Assembly (NCBI GenBank): GCA_963920705.1
Contig: OY987229.1
Span: forward strand, 18,047,728-18,111,727
Reading direction: 5' to 3'
From: Odiellus spinosus
Taxonomy: Eukaryota; Arthropoda; Arachnida; Opiliones; Phalangiidae
DNA: 64,000 nucleotides
Positions 11,607 to 23,212 of the stretch are shown here, piece by piece. How positions within the stretch are numbered: the stretch's first letter is position 1; each line of letters opens with the position of its first letter. Below the pieces are notes generated by a model. That model ran no database searches. It was given only the letters and a program-made list of their open reading frames with translations, and was not told where the DNA came from. Both the position numbers and the translations under genes were made by a program.

Positions 11607-12727
11607 TTAATACTGTTGACTTTCCAATTGTACTCGTTCGCTTCTCATGTAAGCCTTAAATTAAGATAAGCGCTAAAAAGTAAAGTTTCTTAATTTATCG
11701 GTTTTATTAATGATAACGCCTACAACTGTTTAAATTAAGATATATTAGCGCGCATGTAACGCGAACGCGTACCCGAATCCAAGGTTAAAATTAACCATTC
11801 GCGAAATGGCTTGTATTAAAATTGGCTAGATTAGTATCTCTCTATGATAATTCCATTGTGAATAAAGAATAAAAATTTTCGTTTCCATTTAACAGAAAAT
11901 TAGCAAAGTAATCGTTAATTATCCCAACTCGCACTTGGTCCTAAAAGTACTTTGCAAAAACTAGAAAAGTTTCCAATTAATCCAAGTTTTAATTTACTTG
12001 GTTAAAACTATGTAGGCCTACTAGAAGAAGTTTTATCCCGCAATTTCGAAAAGGGTTAAATTTAAGTCTTCTGTTTTTTTTTTTATTCAGGAAAGTCTTA
12101 TTTTTGAGAGCGCCCAAATTGGTAGAAGAGTTGATCCAACACTAGGGAATTTGGAATTATTTTAAAAAAGGGTCCCCTTTTGCTCCGTATACGTAGACAG
12201 AAAGAGTTTTAGTTTTAAAAAGGAGGACTGTATGGCCCTAATTAGTTAAAAAAGAGGTACACACGAACAAAAAAAGGCTAAAGAATTTTCTCGCCTTAGA
12301 GAAATTGCCTGAAATAACCAAGGCCAATCTAATCGAGAAAAGTTTAGGCTACTAATGAGACTAATTTGATAAAAAAAAACCTAAAAAAGCTTAGTGGTTC
12401 TGACACCCAAAATAAAATTATATTTAAATTGTTGAGCCCGAGAGAGTAAATATAGGCTTAATTAGGGATATATCGTTTTACTAAAACTTCGGTTTTCAAA
12501 AGAATTCAATTTAAAATTGCAATTTTAAAATAGATTTCAAATATATTTTAGTATTTCTTTAAATCATAATGAAAATCGTATAAAAGATATTAGAAATATC
12601 TGGAAATAAATATAAATATTGGAAATCTCGGAAATAAACGATTAAATATTATATCTGTCGAAAATAAACCTCAGAAAATCGTGTGAAATATGAGATATTT
12701 GGAAAAAGGCTCTGATAACGGGTAGAA
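11607..12727. other. AT-rich non-coding stretch
   Basis: No recognisable gene or ordered repeat; simple AT-rich sequence with short homopolymers. Confidence 0.5.
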
Positions 12728-12960
12728 AACTGTGGGTTAAAGTTGGCAAACTGTTGGGAAAAAGCTAGCGAAATTGTTAGGAACCTGTTGGAAAAAGGGT
12801 TGCGAAATTGTTGGGTACCTGTTGGCAAAATAGTTGGGAATCTGCTACAGAAAAAGGTTTGGAAAAGGGTGGAAAGCTGTTGGAAAAGAGTATGGTTGGG
12901 AAACTGTTGAAAAAATGTTTAGACAGGTTTGGGTAACTGATGGAGAAAGAATTGAGAGGT
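12728..12960 (+). repeat. Degenerate CTGTTGGAAAAAG repeat
   Basis: The phrase ACCTGTTGGAAAAAGG with GCGAAATTGTTGGG recurs at roughly 35-40-bp intervals, becoming irregular to the right (CTGTTGGAAAAGAG, AACTGTTGAAAAAATG). This is an old short-unit tandem array. The minus-strand frame across its right part is a shadow. Confidence 0.6.
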
Positions 12961-12995
12961 TGATTAAATGTTTAAGAGTGTAACGGTTGGAAATA

Positions 12996-13275
12996 GTCCT
13001 GGTCGATTTGCCGGAAATGGGCCCTTGTCTCATATCCGCGCCGCCATCTTTTTGTAGTAACAGGCTGCCAGACTATTTCTAATTTTATTTTCCACAAACC
13101 AAATTCAAGTTGTTAGTCCAACGCTTCCTATATGATAAAGTATAGGAGGCGTTGGTTAGTCTGTAGCTATTTTCACACTACAAAAAGATGGCGGACGATC
13201 ACGTGACAAAAAGTTTTCCCCGCCAAAATTTTCGCGAGGTTCTCTAGACTTCCGGTTTTGGAAATCGACCAGGAC
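12996..13275 (+). mobile_element. Family C foldback element, copy 1
   Basis: 280 bp, flanked by TA at 12994-12995 and 13276-13277. Ends are GTCCTGGTCGATTT and its complement AAATCGACCAGGAC. Inside is a second inverted pair, CCGCCATCTTTTTGTAGT against ACTACAAAAAGATGGCGG, and a central hairpin CCAACGCTTCCTATA / TATAGGAGGCGTTGG, so most of the element can fold on itself. TA flanks suggest Tc1/mariner-type mobilisation; there is no transposase. It carries AAGATGGCGG (13185, YY1-like, with an inverted copy at 13041), TCACGTGA (13199, E-box) and ACTTCCGG (13248, ETS-like). The copy at 45280 has the same length and ends. Confidence 0.92.
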
Positions 13276-14326
13276 TATTGAACTAAATCCAGAGAAATGA
13301 TAAGAATTATTAAATATCATAATATTAAAAACAAAGTTTTTTAATCTAAAATGTAAATACGCCGTCGTAATAATATATCGGTTGATGATGAAATTCGGAT
13401 ATTAACAAGTTATTTTCGTTAATCCCCTATCAACTTGATAAAGGATGAGCCTCGTATATAGCTAGAGCGGTGACTTCAACTCGAAATCAATTTTATCAAG
13501 ATGTTGGTATTAGTATATGTTTGCGTATCCCTTTGCGGGTATATAATCCCGTAGTATAGTGAGTATACTATCAATATATACGAAGGTGATTGCCCCATTG
13601 TTAGAAATTTATATTGTCTCCGTATATAGTTCTGAAAAGTCAGAAAATTGCACGCTCCCAAAGTTTAAACAAAGCGAATATATTCAATCAAGTTAGAAAA
13701 CTCCCTTAGAAGTCTGTTTAAGAAAGATTAGACATATCCAAAGTTATACGAACTAAATCTGAACTGGCTAAGTTATTATAATATAATTCCATTATAGTGT
13801 CGAGCGGTACACAATAAAGAAGCAAGCAGGTTCGTTATAATCTTTCGCATTTGACATTTGAAGAGAATGCAAACGCGGTATACCTTTTATAATTAATTTT
13901 GTATTGTTAAAAGTTAATTAATATTAATTATAAATTCAAATTTAATATAAATATAATGACGACTAGCTATTGTAATAATATACCGCGTTAATTAAGTTTT
14001 AAAATTACATTAACTCCAAAACTTCAAGCATATCGTATGGCATAAATAAATACACTTTACGTAATAATACGAAGTGGGCTAAGATTTGCCCATTTGTCAT
14101 TTTTTCCCGATGTTTGATGTTTTAAAGTGAGACTCACGGATTTTACAAAAGTTCCAAAAAGGAATTTGAATATTATTTTCCAAAAGATCGTTAAAAACAA
14201 TTCAAAATATATATACATATGTAATAGAAAGATAATTGTAATCTTTGAAATGTCTTAAAACAAATTTCCCACAACCTACGTCATCATAGTTAATTCTAGG
14301 GCGGTTTGTCAAATGATATAAGCGCT
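13276..14326. other. AT-rich non-coding stretch with a possible inverted-end element
   Basis: Perfect 10-bp inverted ends ACGCGGTATA (about 13872) and TATACCGCGT (about 13978) enclose ~97 bp that is almost pure A+T. This could be a very small decayed element or coincidence. Nothing else is recognised. Confidence 0.4.
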
Positions 14327-14352
14327 TTCACGGGCTGTTTTTCGTGAAAGCT
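14327..14352. repeat. Short hairpin CTTTCACG...CGTGAAAG
   Basis: 8-bp perfect arms enclose GGCTGTTTTT. Nearly the same hairpin appears in reverse orientation at about 20081-20107 (ACTTTCACG, AAAAAAGCCG, CGCGAAAGT). The two places therefore probably hold fragments of one dispersed element. Confidence 0.45.
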
Positions 14353-17158
14353 AGTACTTAATCCTGAAAGTTCTACATCGAAAATGGTCGTTAATTTCGT
14401 AAATGAATCTTTCGAAGTCTCCAAATGAAAAGAAAATATATTTTTTCGTTATGATTTTTATTTTGCGCGGTATTTTTCGTGAAAATACTTAATATAGAAA
14501 CTTGATTCGCCAATCATTCGAGATTTATCATTAAATAACTAGGGTTCAGAATCATTCATTTTAATTAAGTTTCTTTCTTTAGGCGTTAAACCAGATGTTT
14601 TTAAAGCATCATATAAAGAATACGAAAAAACTAAAAATATCACTAAAAATAAATCGCGCCAGGCTCACTTTAAAATTATTTAAACGCAAGATCAGTTTGC
14701 AATTAGGCCTAATTTCATTGATGACCTACATAGATTTATGCCATTATATACACACTGCATTACGAATCATACATTAAGGCTCCCTTAAATTAATACAATC
14801 AATGTCTAGACGCTAGAGTAGGTCTAATTATCAGAATAATCGCTGGGGTTGAATAAATCTTTAAATAAGATAGAGTTCCTCAAAATCGATGGATATTAAA
14901 CTAAAATTTAAAAATTAGTTTAATTTAGTGAATAAATTTATATTTAAATTAAGCCAAGGTATAACATTTTGAACAGTATATGATAAAACTAAAAATTGAA
15001 TCCATAGGTATAGAAAAAAGAAAAAAAGCCTGACCTTAATTAATATAATCATAATCATATCAAAGGTTTAACGAGCTAAACCAAAACTAATTGGGGTATT
15101 AAATATAATAACCAAATATTCCTTTCTTCAAATAACGAACTTGATACGAGACTAAATTTAGCCAAAAACAAGACACCGAGAGTACAAGGCTGGCGTAATA
15201 AACCAAATTTTGGAAAACAAACTTCGCGATATGTTTCTTCAGAAAAAGGATGGTAGCAGCTTTTCTACGATCCCTTAGAGGCCTGTTTGCTTCACTGGCT
15301 ACACGCTTCGAATTTCGGATTAACACGACGCGTAGGCATAAAGCCTGAAACTAAAAGAAGGCGCGAAAGTTTAACAAATTTGTCCCTCGAGAAGAGAAGT
15401 TCGTGTACTTCAAGAACCCGAGTTTGTCAACACGAGACGCAACAGTCAAAATCAAATTGAAATTTCAGTACTTACGAAGGTACGTCTCAAAAGTCTCGTA
15501 CTTTTCTATTATAAAAGAAATTACGAGAAAGGTTATTCTTATAGTTTTATATTTACTGAAATTCCAAGCTGATTATGAAAAAGTCTCGTAAGATTTTAAT
15601 TTGAAAGGGAGAGTGAAAAGAAGAAGAAGAAAAAAAAGGAACTTCCATCTATACATTTTCCCAAAAATATTGTAGTCTCAATTACGTCACGGAATGAGGT
15701 CACAAAACGATAATTACAAAGACGTTCGCACCCTGACTTTAGCTTTCAGCCGTTATAGTCGAAAATAACAATTATTGAAACTTCTTTCTTTTTCATGAAT
15801 TTTCCAAAAATCAAAGCTTGAGATAAATGGACTATTCCGTAAAATCTGTTCATTGTAACTTATTACAGCCTTTGGCAATGCTAAATACGTTATCATTTTA
15901 ATTACAGTCAAAGCTACAGGCTTGACACCGATTCTGTGGAGAAATTAACCCCTCATACAATGCAAGAGTATAAAAGAATCAAGAAAACTCGTCAATCATT
16001 AAAAAAATATTTAACAAGAAATCAGGAAGTTTAATTAGAATTTTCGCCGGGGTCTGAAAGTAATAAAGATCCCTTTCACTTTCTCTTTAAGAAGTTCTTC
16101 ACTAAGACGACGAAAAACGCGGATTAACTTGTCACTACTATTTAAAGTTGGAAAATAAAAACACGTTAAGCCTTGGCTACTGTTAGGTTAACTGGATTAG
16201 CGCGGAGGCATGGGCGACAGGCTAGGTGGAGTATTTTGTTGCCTCGACGATGGACTAATTAATTCGTCTCGTTTTCCAGCCAAACGAATAGGGATCTATA
16301 TATACGGACCCTTTTAACTATAATTATTTATACAATTGAGTTTGCTAAAATGAGATTAATTGTTAGGCTGAATTCACGCCAAGGTCATCACTGTTTTCTC
16401 GGCGAATACAAAATTTAGTTTAAAGCGATGCTATCACAATTGTTTTCAAAAAGTGTAAGGATTCTATTTTGAATTTTTTCAGACTATTAAAAATAAATAT
16501 TGAATATTTTGACGCGATTTTAAACGAAGAATGGCTAAAAATTGTGAAAGATCAGAGGTAAGGTAGGGCTCCTTGGATCAAGTGTTTTAGCGAATCAACT
16601 GTTGGCTTTATAATTGCAAAAATAATCCTTGGCTCTCATAAATGAATACTTGTCTAAGGTTCAACCTTATTCAACGTTTTTTTAGGCTACAAAAACAACG
16701 GGAACCCGAGTTATTCTAATAATAAACGCTAAAAACGTACGAACAAAGAGAGCTTGGAAAAGCTCTTCCTTTGTTAGAAAGTACACGGTAGGACCCCAGA
16801 AGAGAGAGACGTTTTTTTCAGTAAAACTAACTGGAATCTTTACGATTCGCTCCTGCACTCATGCTCCACTGAACCCAGTTTCTATCCAGGAACCCTGAGA
16901 GCTAGCTTCCGGAGGATGAAAAAACTTGGTCTCTTACTTTTAGGTATATTATTCCATTAACGTTAAAGATATTGAAATCGTAATTGCTGTCGTATCATAA
17001 ATGCCCCCAGTTTGTGTTTGGAAGCCAGACTTGGCTACAAAGGGTATGTTTGCAACGGTTTCATAGCACTTTTTGTCAATTTAACTATATTTAGACAAGG
17101 TTTAGGAAGTCATATGGTTTTTAGGCTTAGCTACATACGAGAAAGGGTATATTTTTAT
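14353..17158. other. Non-coding stretch with a dispersed repeat fragment
   Basis: No gene supported. 16427-16495 matches 19870-19938 at roughly 80% over 69 bp, sharing TCACAATT, GGATT and TTTTTCAGACTA. A frame at 14595-14777 and another at 19976-20170 both begin MFL and contain LMTYIDL. This fits an old repeat shared by the two areas but is too short to claim a protein. Confidence 0.45.
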
Positions 17159-17340
17159 CAGAAGTAAATAGGAGGAAGTAGGTAAACGCCCCCCCATTAA
17201 CTAGTACATGGGATATATCCTTTGCACCTAAAAACCAAGCTGGCGTCTCAAAATTTGCAATTTATCTTCTGGCAGAAAACCGCCGAAGAATACATGCACG
17301 AAATCACGGGTTTCAAGCCCTCTTCCCTCTCTGGTCGAAG
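17159..17340 (+). repeat. Diverged family G repeat, copy 1
   Basis: Begins CAGAAGTAAATAGGAGGAAG. It aligns with 32710 onward through a C-rich GCCCCC phrase, then AAAATTTGCAATTTATCTTC (compare GAAATTTTGAATTTAGCTTT), then GAATACATGCACGAAAT (compare GAATACGCGAAAT). The right end is not identifiable here. The CAGAAG start resembles family A, but no target duplication was found. Confidence 0.5.
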
Positions 17341-18039
17341 GGAGTGAAAACCAACATTTCATGACTAGTTAGGACTGAGTAATATATTTGAAGATAATTT
17401 TCATTGTGAAAGTGAGTCTCAACTATCCTAGCATCCAAATTTAAAAGAAATGATTAGTCAAACGCAACATTTATGTTAACCATAGCTTGTTAAAATTCCT
17501 ACGGAACATGTTAGTTCTTTCAGGATCAGCTGGGTTTTTATAAATAAATTCCTGGACTTGCTGGGTTTGGAATATAAATGTGATTAGTTAAGCTCTTTAA
17601 TCCCGGGATTAGTGAGATTTCGATGGTTAATTTTAGACACAACTTTAAGATGATGCGCGTTTATATAAGGGTGTTGCGCGAGCTGTTCGGTTTACGTGGC
17701 TGAATTGGCTGGCTTGAGAAGCTACAGGAAGAGCTTCTGCCGATCGAGTTGCGCCTAATAGAAAGACCTTAGAAATGTTTTCAACGAGAGACAAAAGGCA
17801 GCCCAAAAGAAAATTCTTAAGAAGAAGTATTCCTTCTTTTAGCCGTCAGTTTTTTCAGGCGAACAATTTCACCACTATTAAGTTTCAAGCCCACCCCCAC
17901 GTTTCTCCCACGCTCCTTGTTTCTAGGACTCAAGTTGGGTTAAAAAAACCTTCCAAAAGGTTCAAGGCGTATTCCAAAAATTAGCTTTACTAAAATCGTA
18001 ATTAATGTTTGTTTGTCAACGATTTTTTTTGGATTATTA
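17341..18039. other. Non-coding stretch
   Basis: Nothing recognisable. The 69-codon plus-strand frame at 17775-17984 has no motif. Confidence 0.45.
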
Positions 18040-18273
18040 TATCTGGAGTTCAGGATATCTCCAGGAATCCAGCTAAGCCTATTTTGATGGTAAGTTTTAA
18101 GTGTCGACTGAAGAAAGTCCAGATCTCCATGAATCCAGCTAAGCCTATTTTTCTGATGTTTTAAATTTATTTCTAGTTTAATATTTGTTTGTAATGTTTT
18201 TACTGGTGGATTAGGTCTATTTAAACGATAAGAAATCGATAAAAAAAAATCAATTATTAGGCTGTATTCTCCC
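18040..18273. mobile_element. Family D element, right half with internal duplication
   Basis: The right terminus CTCCCT is followed by TTAA (18274-18277). Before it come the family D landmarks in order: CCATGAATCCAGCTAAGCCT, TTTAAATTTATTTCTAG, GGATTAGG and TCTATTTAAACGATAAG. The phrase AATCCAGCTAAGCCTATTTT occurs twice (about 18067 and 18131), so this copy has an internal duplication of ~64 bp or is two nested fragments. A 157-codon minus-strand frame runs through it; its repeated NRLSWIHGD/NRLSWIPGD phrase is only the translated repeat. Confidence 0.75.
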
Positions 18274-18277
18274 TTTA

Positions 18278-21200
18278 ACGGGTAGCATATCTTTGGACGA
18301 GTAGACAACTCGAGGTGGAATTGATTTAAAGCTTTGTTAATGATGAAAAATGAAGGTATACAGTTATGATAATTCTTATTTAGGATCGAAAAAAAATCGT
18401 TAAAATACACCAACTCGGTTCATCTAATTAATCTGAGAATTGATTGGAGTATTTGAAATATTTGAATATAAAAACAAAAGCTTCCGTATTGATTGAATTA
18501 AAAATACACGTAACATAAAAAGGGATGAATAATGATTCTGTTTAACGGTTTTTTCGGTTTGAATTAAGAGAGAAAGCCACAGGACGTGGGTATAGAGAGA
18601 TAGTTTTAGAGGATAATTGACGATGGGAGAAAGAGGACGGTTCGGTTCCCAAAATCTTGAGAGAGGCAATTAAAACTAGGAGCCAGGGGCGACGTTTCAC
18701 GTTGACTGACAACGGGAGATTTAAGCCATACAGGATTTAATTCGATATATGCGGAGTACGAACTGCGCAAAATCAGACGCCCACCACTTTTACGAAGGGT
18801 ATAATACTCCTTCCCAAGTTTCAGAGACCTTTTAATACATATACGTTGAATATAATATAATATGAATATAATCAAAAGTTGATAACAGTTCTTAAAAGGG
18901 TATAGTACTTTTACAACAGGAATCTTCAGAGAAACTTCATTGTTGTTAGCTTTACTTATCGTATACCTTTTATATTTAAACAAATTTCAAATTAAAGTAC
19001 TATTTAAATCAATTTTTAACCTGACAGCATGGTTATAAAAACAGTCACCATTTCTTTCTAATACCTATGGACACATATATCATGCTTCACGTTTACAAGC
19101 TACTCAATTTTCCCATCATTAACAATTAATGGTTTGCAAAAATAAATTTCACTAAAAAACGTCATTAGAATTGGTTTCTGTTATTTATTGCTCATTCACA
19201 GAGTTCTGCCCAATCAAGTTGGATCCCTATGGATTACGAAAATCAACATTTGGTACTAATAAAAAAATAAAAGTAAATAATAATCAGTGACAGATTCGCT
19301 TTAAATATTTTAAACGATGATAATTAAATCTTTGGAAGGAAGTTCCTTAAAGGTGATTGGCGGTAAAAACCTTAAAGAAAAGGCTTATAAGAAAATAACT
19401 TTCGGTGTGTAGATAGACCCAACCCATCAGGCATTCTTAGATTAATATTAGAAGATATCGCGATATTCGTGGACTGTTAAGATCGTTAAATTTCTTTTTT
19501 GTTATATATTCAGACAATACTTCCTTATCTTAAGAAAAGCATCTATTTTTAATTAAAGTTTGCAGTTTTAACCCTCGTTGTTTTTAAAGGTCTTAACGCC
19601 GCCAAAAATTTGCATTTTTCCGTTTAATTAAGCTATTTCAACGATACTAGGGTGAAAGACGTTGCTCGGTGGTTCCCTTGTCATTATGTCAATCAAGCTT
19701 AATCCGTTTAACAAATTCTAGGAATAATCTCCATTATTTGTCCAGAAAAATCCAGGGTTATCTAAGTTTCTAAGACAAGGATGCGAATCATCGAAGCCTC
19801 ACGTAATCTCCTTTGTTTAGAAATTGTGGAGATAACATATAACAAAATAATTAAGTTAACTGATAAGAGAAATGCTGTCACAATTTTTTTCGAAGGTTTA
19901 GGGATTATATTTTTAGATTTTTCAGACTAATAAAAATACAAATTCCTAATTTTACACCTCTGGGTATGAGTTGACGTGTTTTTAAGAACCTTTAAAATTA
20001 AAATAGCAAATAAATTTAATTATACTAACTTGATGACGTATATTGATCTTGAAACGCATAAACCAAGAATGTATCAAGTACTTTCACGAAAAAAGCCGCG
20101 CGAAAGTGACAGTATAACATATGCCAGAACGCGAAAGAATTATTTTGTAGGCTCTATAATAGCCACGTGACCATAGTGATGACGTAGTTTGTTTTTCGAA
20201 GAAGTCGATTATAAAATATTTATTTTTAATGTCGCGGTATTATTGAATCTTTTTTTAACAATCTCTTCGAAAATGCTACTAAAATTATATTTGGAATGGG
20301 TAATAAATCAGTTACAAAATTACTTATTAAAGAGTTAAAATCAATAATCACGTAAGATAGGCTAGGATTCTGATTACACTGCATATAAGAATGCATTGTC
20401 AAACTAGCAAAACAGTAGTTTGAAATATATACCTATATAAAATATTTTTTAGACTTCAGTAGATTTCCCTAGAGGCATTATACTATACACACTCCTTCGC
20501 CTTCTGCTCTTCAAACAAAAACTCCTATATATATAGGATTCTTTATCTCGAAAATCCGAGAGTTTGAACAACCAGAAAATAACAACAAAAATATCTGTTT
20601 CATTCTTCTTCCAAATCCTAAAATTCCTTACTTCTACTAATACGTGAAGCAACTTCCGCTTTTTTTTTTTTTACTTTTGGGATTCAAAATACGAGAAAAT
20701 TCTTATTATTGGATAAAGATAGTGAAAGAGTATTAACTATTTGCTTAACCAATGCTATACCGATGTTTTCTCTACCTACATTCGACAAATATAATTTAAT
20801 ATCAAACCTAATGTTGTCCAGCATAGTGTCATGAAGAAATCAAAACATCAAATAGTTTTCAAGTGGGACCCGGGGATATTTTGAAAATAACCGAGAGGTC
20901 GAGGGGCTATTAGTCAATCGACAAATAAAACTAAACCTGATTTTTGATTTTTCTCGTGAATATTTGATTATGATTATTGATTTTATGTAAAGTGTGGTAG
21001 TGACTAGCCCCTCACAAGAATAATTTACTTATTATTAATCAGTGGTTAATAATATTTGTGGAATATGTTATGAACTTTTGATTTTACATCAATCCGTTTC
21101 AAGAAAGGCAAGCATCGTACTTTTTTTATTCGCGTGTCGATCCCGATCGCTGTCGGTTTTTGGTATTCCTCGAATGTCAATTGAATTAAATCTGGTATAG

Positions 21201-21625
21201 GAGGACATAGTTGCGTCTCATTAGATTAAGTCACTCGATCGACAAAGAACAGAAACCAATATTGTACGCTGCCCAATTCCTTTGTATTTTCTTTGATTTT
21301 GTTCTTTCTTTTATTCCTTTACGAAGAGAACGTGTACCACCACGCCAGAGTTTGATTTGGATAAAGTGCACTGTCGATATCCCTACTCTACAACCACAAC
21401 CAATCCTTTTACCAGAGATTGATTTTTAGCTTCGATTTGGCTGTTAAAAGGACAGTGACGGTGTATTGAACTACGCTCTAAGCCTTGGTTAAGTTTAAAA
21501 ACAATACTAAAATGGAAATTTATTCTAATATTTCCCTGACTATGCACTAATAACATTTTATCTCGAGCAATTAGTACAATTTCATTTCTTCTTAAATATC
21601 TCCTGGTATGAATATATTAAGAATA
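18278..21625. other. AT-rich non-coding stretch
   Basis: No gene supported. The 125-codon minus-strand frame at 18606-18983 has no recognisable domain. The stretch contains the repeat fragment 19870-19938 and a second diverged repeat, 20147-20233. The latter shares CTATAATAGCCAC and GATTATAAAATATTT with 33763-33850. Confidence 0.5.
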
Positions 21626-22169
21626 GGCCGGCGTTTGATGCCTAATACCAGAAGCCGATGAAACCCTCCTTTGAAGTCTACTACTCCAATGTTCCATATA
21701 GTGCTCCTCTCTGTATGGGTAAAATTCCCAATTTTACGAGTTAGAAGGGGTGCTACTTCATCCCCCCTGTCTACGGAAAATTGGAAATTCTCTCTCTCCA
21801 CAAACGACGACGTTTTTTGGACGAACTCCAAGGCTGCTAGAGATATTCGCTCGACGAGCTCCAGCTCCGAAAACATCTACCGTTAGGAGGCGTACGAATC
21901 GCGCCTTTTGAGAATAACCCATACAGAGAGGGGTAGACAAGACCCGGGAGTAATAGACTTCTAAGGAGGGTTTCATCGGCTTCTGCTAATACCCTCTTCA
22001 GACGAGGCGTAATTAGCCGTGGTTTAATCAGATTTAACCGAGGTTTACATGGCCTTTTCAGTTCAATAAACCTCGGTTAATTTTGAATAAACCATGGTTA
22101 AATCTGATTAAACCGGCTATTACGCCTCGTCTGAAAAGGGTATAAGACGTTGGGCATCAAACGCCGGCC
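21626..22169. mobile_element. Foldback element E, interrupted by a family A insertion
   Basis: The outer ends GGCCGGCGTTTGATGCC (21626) and GGCATCAAACGCCGGCC (ending 22169) are perfect inverted repeats. The arms continue inward through CAGACGAGGCGTAAT, GGTTTAATCAGATTTAACC and ACCGAGGTTTA, each with its complement on the other arm. Removing the inserted family A copy with one target duplication (344 bp) leaves a ~200-bp element that is almost a complete palindrome. I found no clear target duplication at the outer ends. Confidence 0.85.
21649..21985 (-). mobile_element. Family A element, copy 1 (inserted in element E)
   Basis: 337 bp with ends CAGAAGCCGATGAAAC and its complement, flanked by the perfect 7-bp duplication CTAATAC at 21642-21648 and 21986-21992. 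Long arms include CCCTCCTTTGAAGTCTA, decayed on the right, and the CTCTCTGTATGGGT phrase on both sides. It lies in the opposite orientation to the copies at 29330 and 41605. It sits inside the left arm of element E, so it is younger than E. Frames inside are translated repeat sequence, and no transposase is present. Confidence 0.93.
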
Positions 22170-23212
22170 TTTTCTTTTAATGTTAGGATTTTACAAGCGC
22201 TGTTGAAGGCCGAAATAATATGATTGGTCCGAACTTATATTTACTTAAAAAGAAACTTTACCAAACTTTAGAAATTAATTTAAACACCAAAAACGTGTCT
22301 AAAAATCGTGAAAATTTTCTCGAATACGTTTATTGGCATCTTCTTTTTAAGCTCCAAGTTTGCCTTTAAATTAATTTACTTATGGTTAAGAAAAAGTGTT
22401 CATTAAATAAATGTTTTTAGGAGAGTTTTCACACCTATTTGTCCCTAATGTCGTGATGTGACAACCTTTTGTAACCCAATTTGTTTTAATCTTTATACGT
22501 AATAGTAACCATGGTATCTTATGAAGGGTGTCTACGTCAGATCCGTACCATTGAAGCAAGGAGAAAACCCTCGTAAAAAATTGAAAAGGATATTATTTTC
22601 TCAGTGTATAGATACTTGATGAGAATTCTTCAATGATATATATAAAGAGTTTATATTTCAAGAGATACGTCGGATCAAATACGGGAGCTATATAATATAG
22701 ATTGTCATTTGAAACTCGGAACTCGAGTTCTTGAGAACTATTGGGAATTCAATATACACATTGATAGGTAAGTTTATCCTCCAGATAAAAAATATATATA
22801 TACTACCTATATATAGATTGAGATGAACAAACAATCAGGAACATATAGTGATCACGTAATGATTAAAAAATAATTCGGGTCTTTCATTGTTTTCCCTTTT
22901 CTCTCTCTATCTCGAGCCTCAAGGTTCTTTTCGGTAAATTAATCGAGGTTCAATGATCTCGATTATACGCCTATATATCATCGATCTTTCTATTCAACCT
23001 TGGCTCTGACCTTGGGTAATATATATATTTGTCTTTCTGTTAATGTCCGATTCGCGGGCAGTTATACCAGTTCCATCGCGTGACATCAAAAACTCGTAAT
23101 GATATACCCTTTATAAGGAAGTTTATCGAGATTTCGTTATACACGAATCATAGTAAATTTGAGAAATATGGTTTTGAGATATTAGAGTTTATCAAATGGC
23201 TACTCCACCAAA
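22170..23212. other. AT-rich non-coding stretch
   Basis: Nothing recognisable beyond short TATATA runs (about 22790-22815). Confidence 0.5.

Noticed and set aside
17940..18413. 157-codon minus-strand frame with a repeated NRLSWI[H/P]GD phrase
   Set aside because: The repeated phrase is the translated family D arm and recurs as NRLSKIHGN near 40650. It is not a protein repeat.
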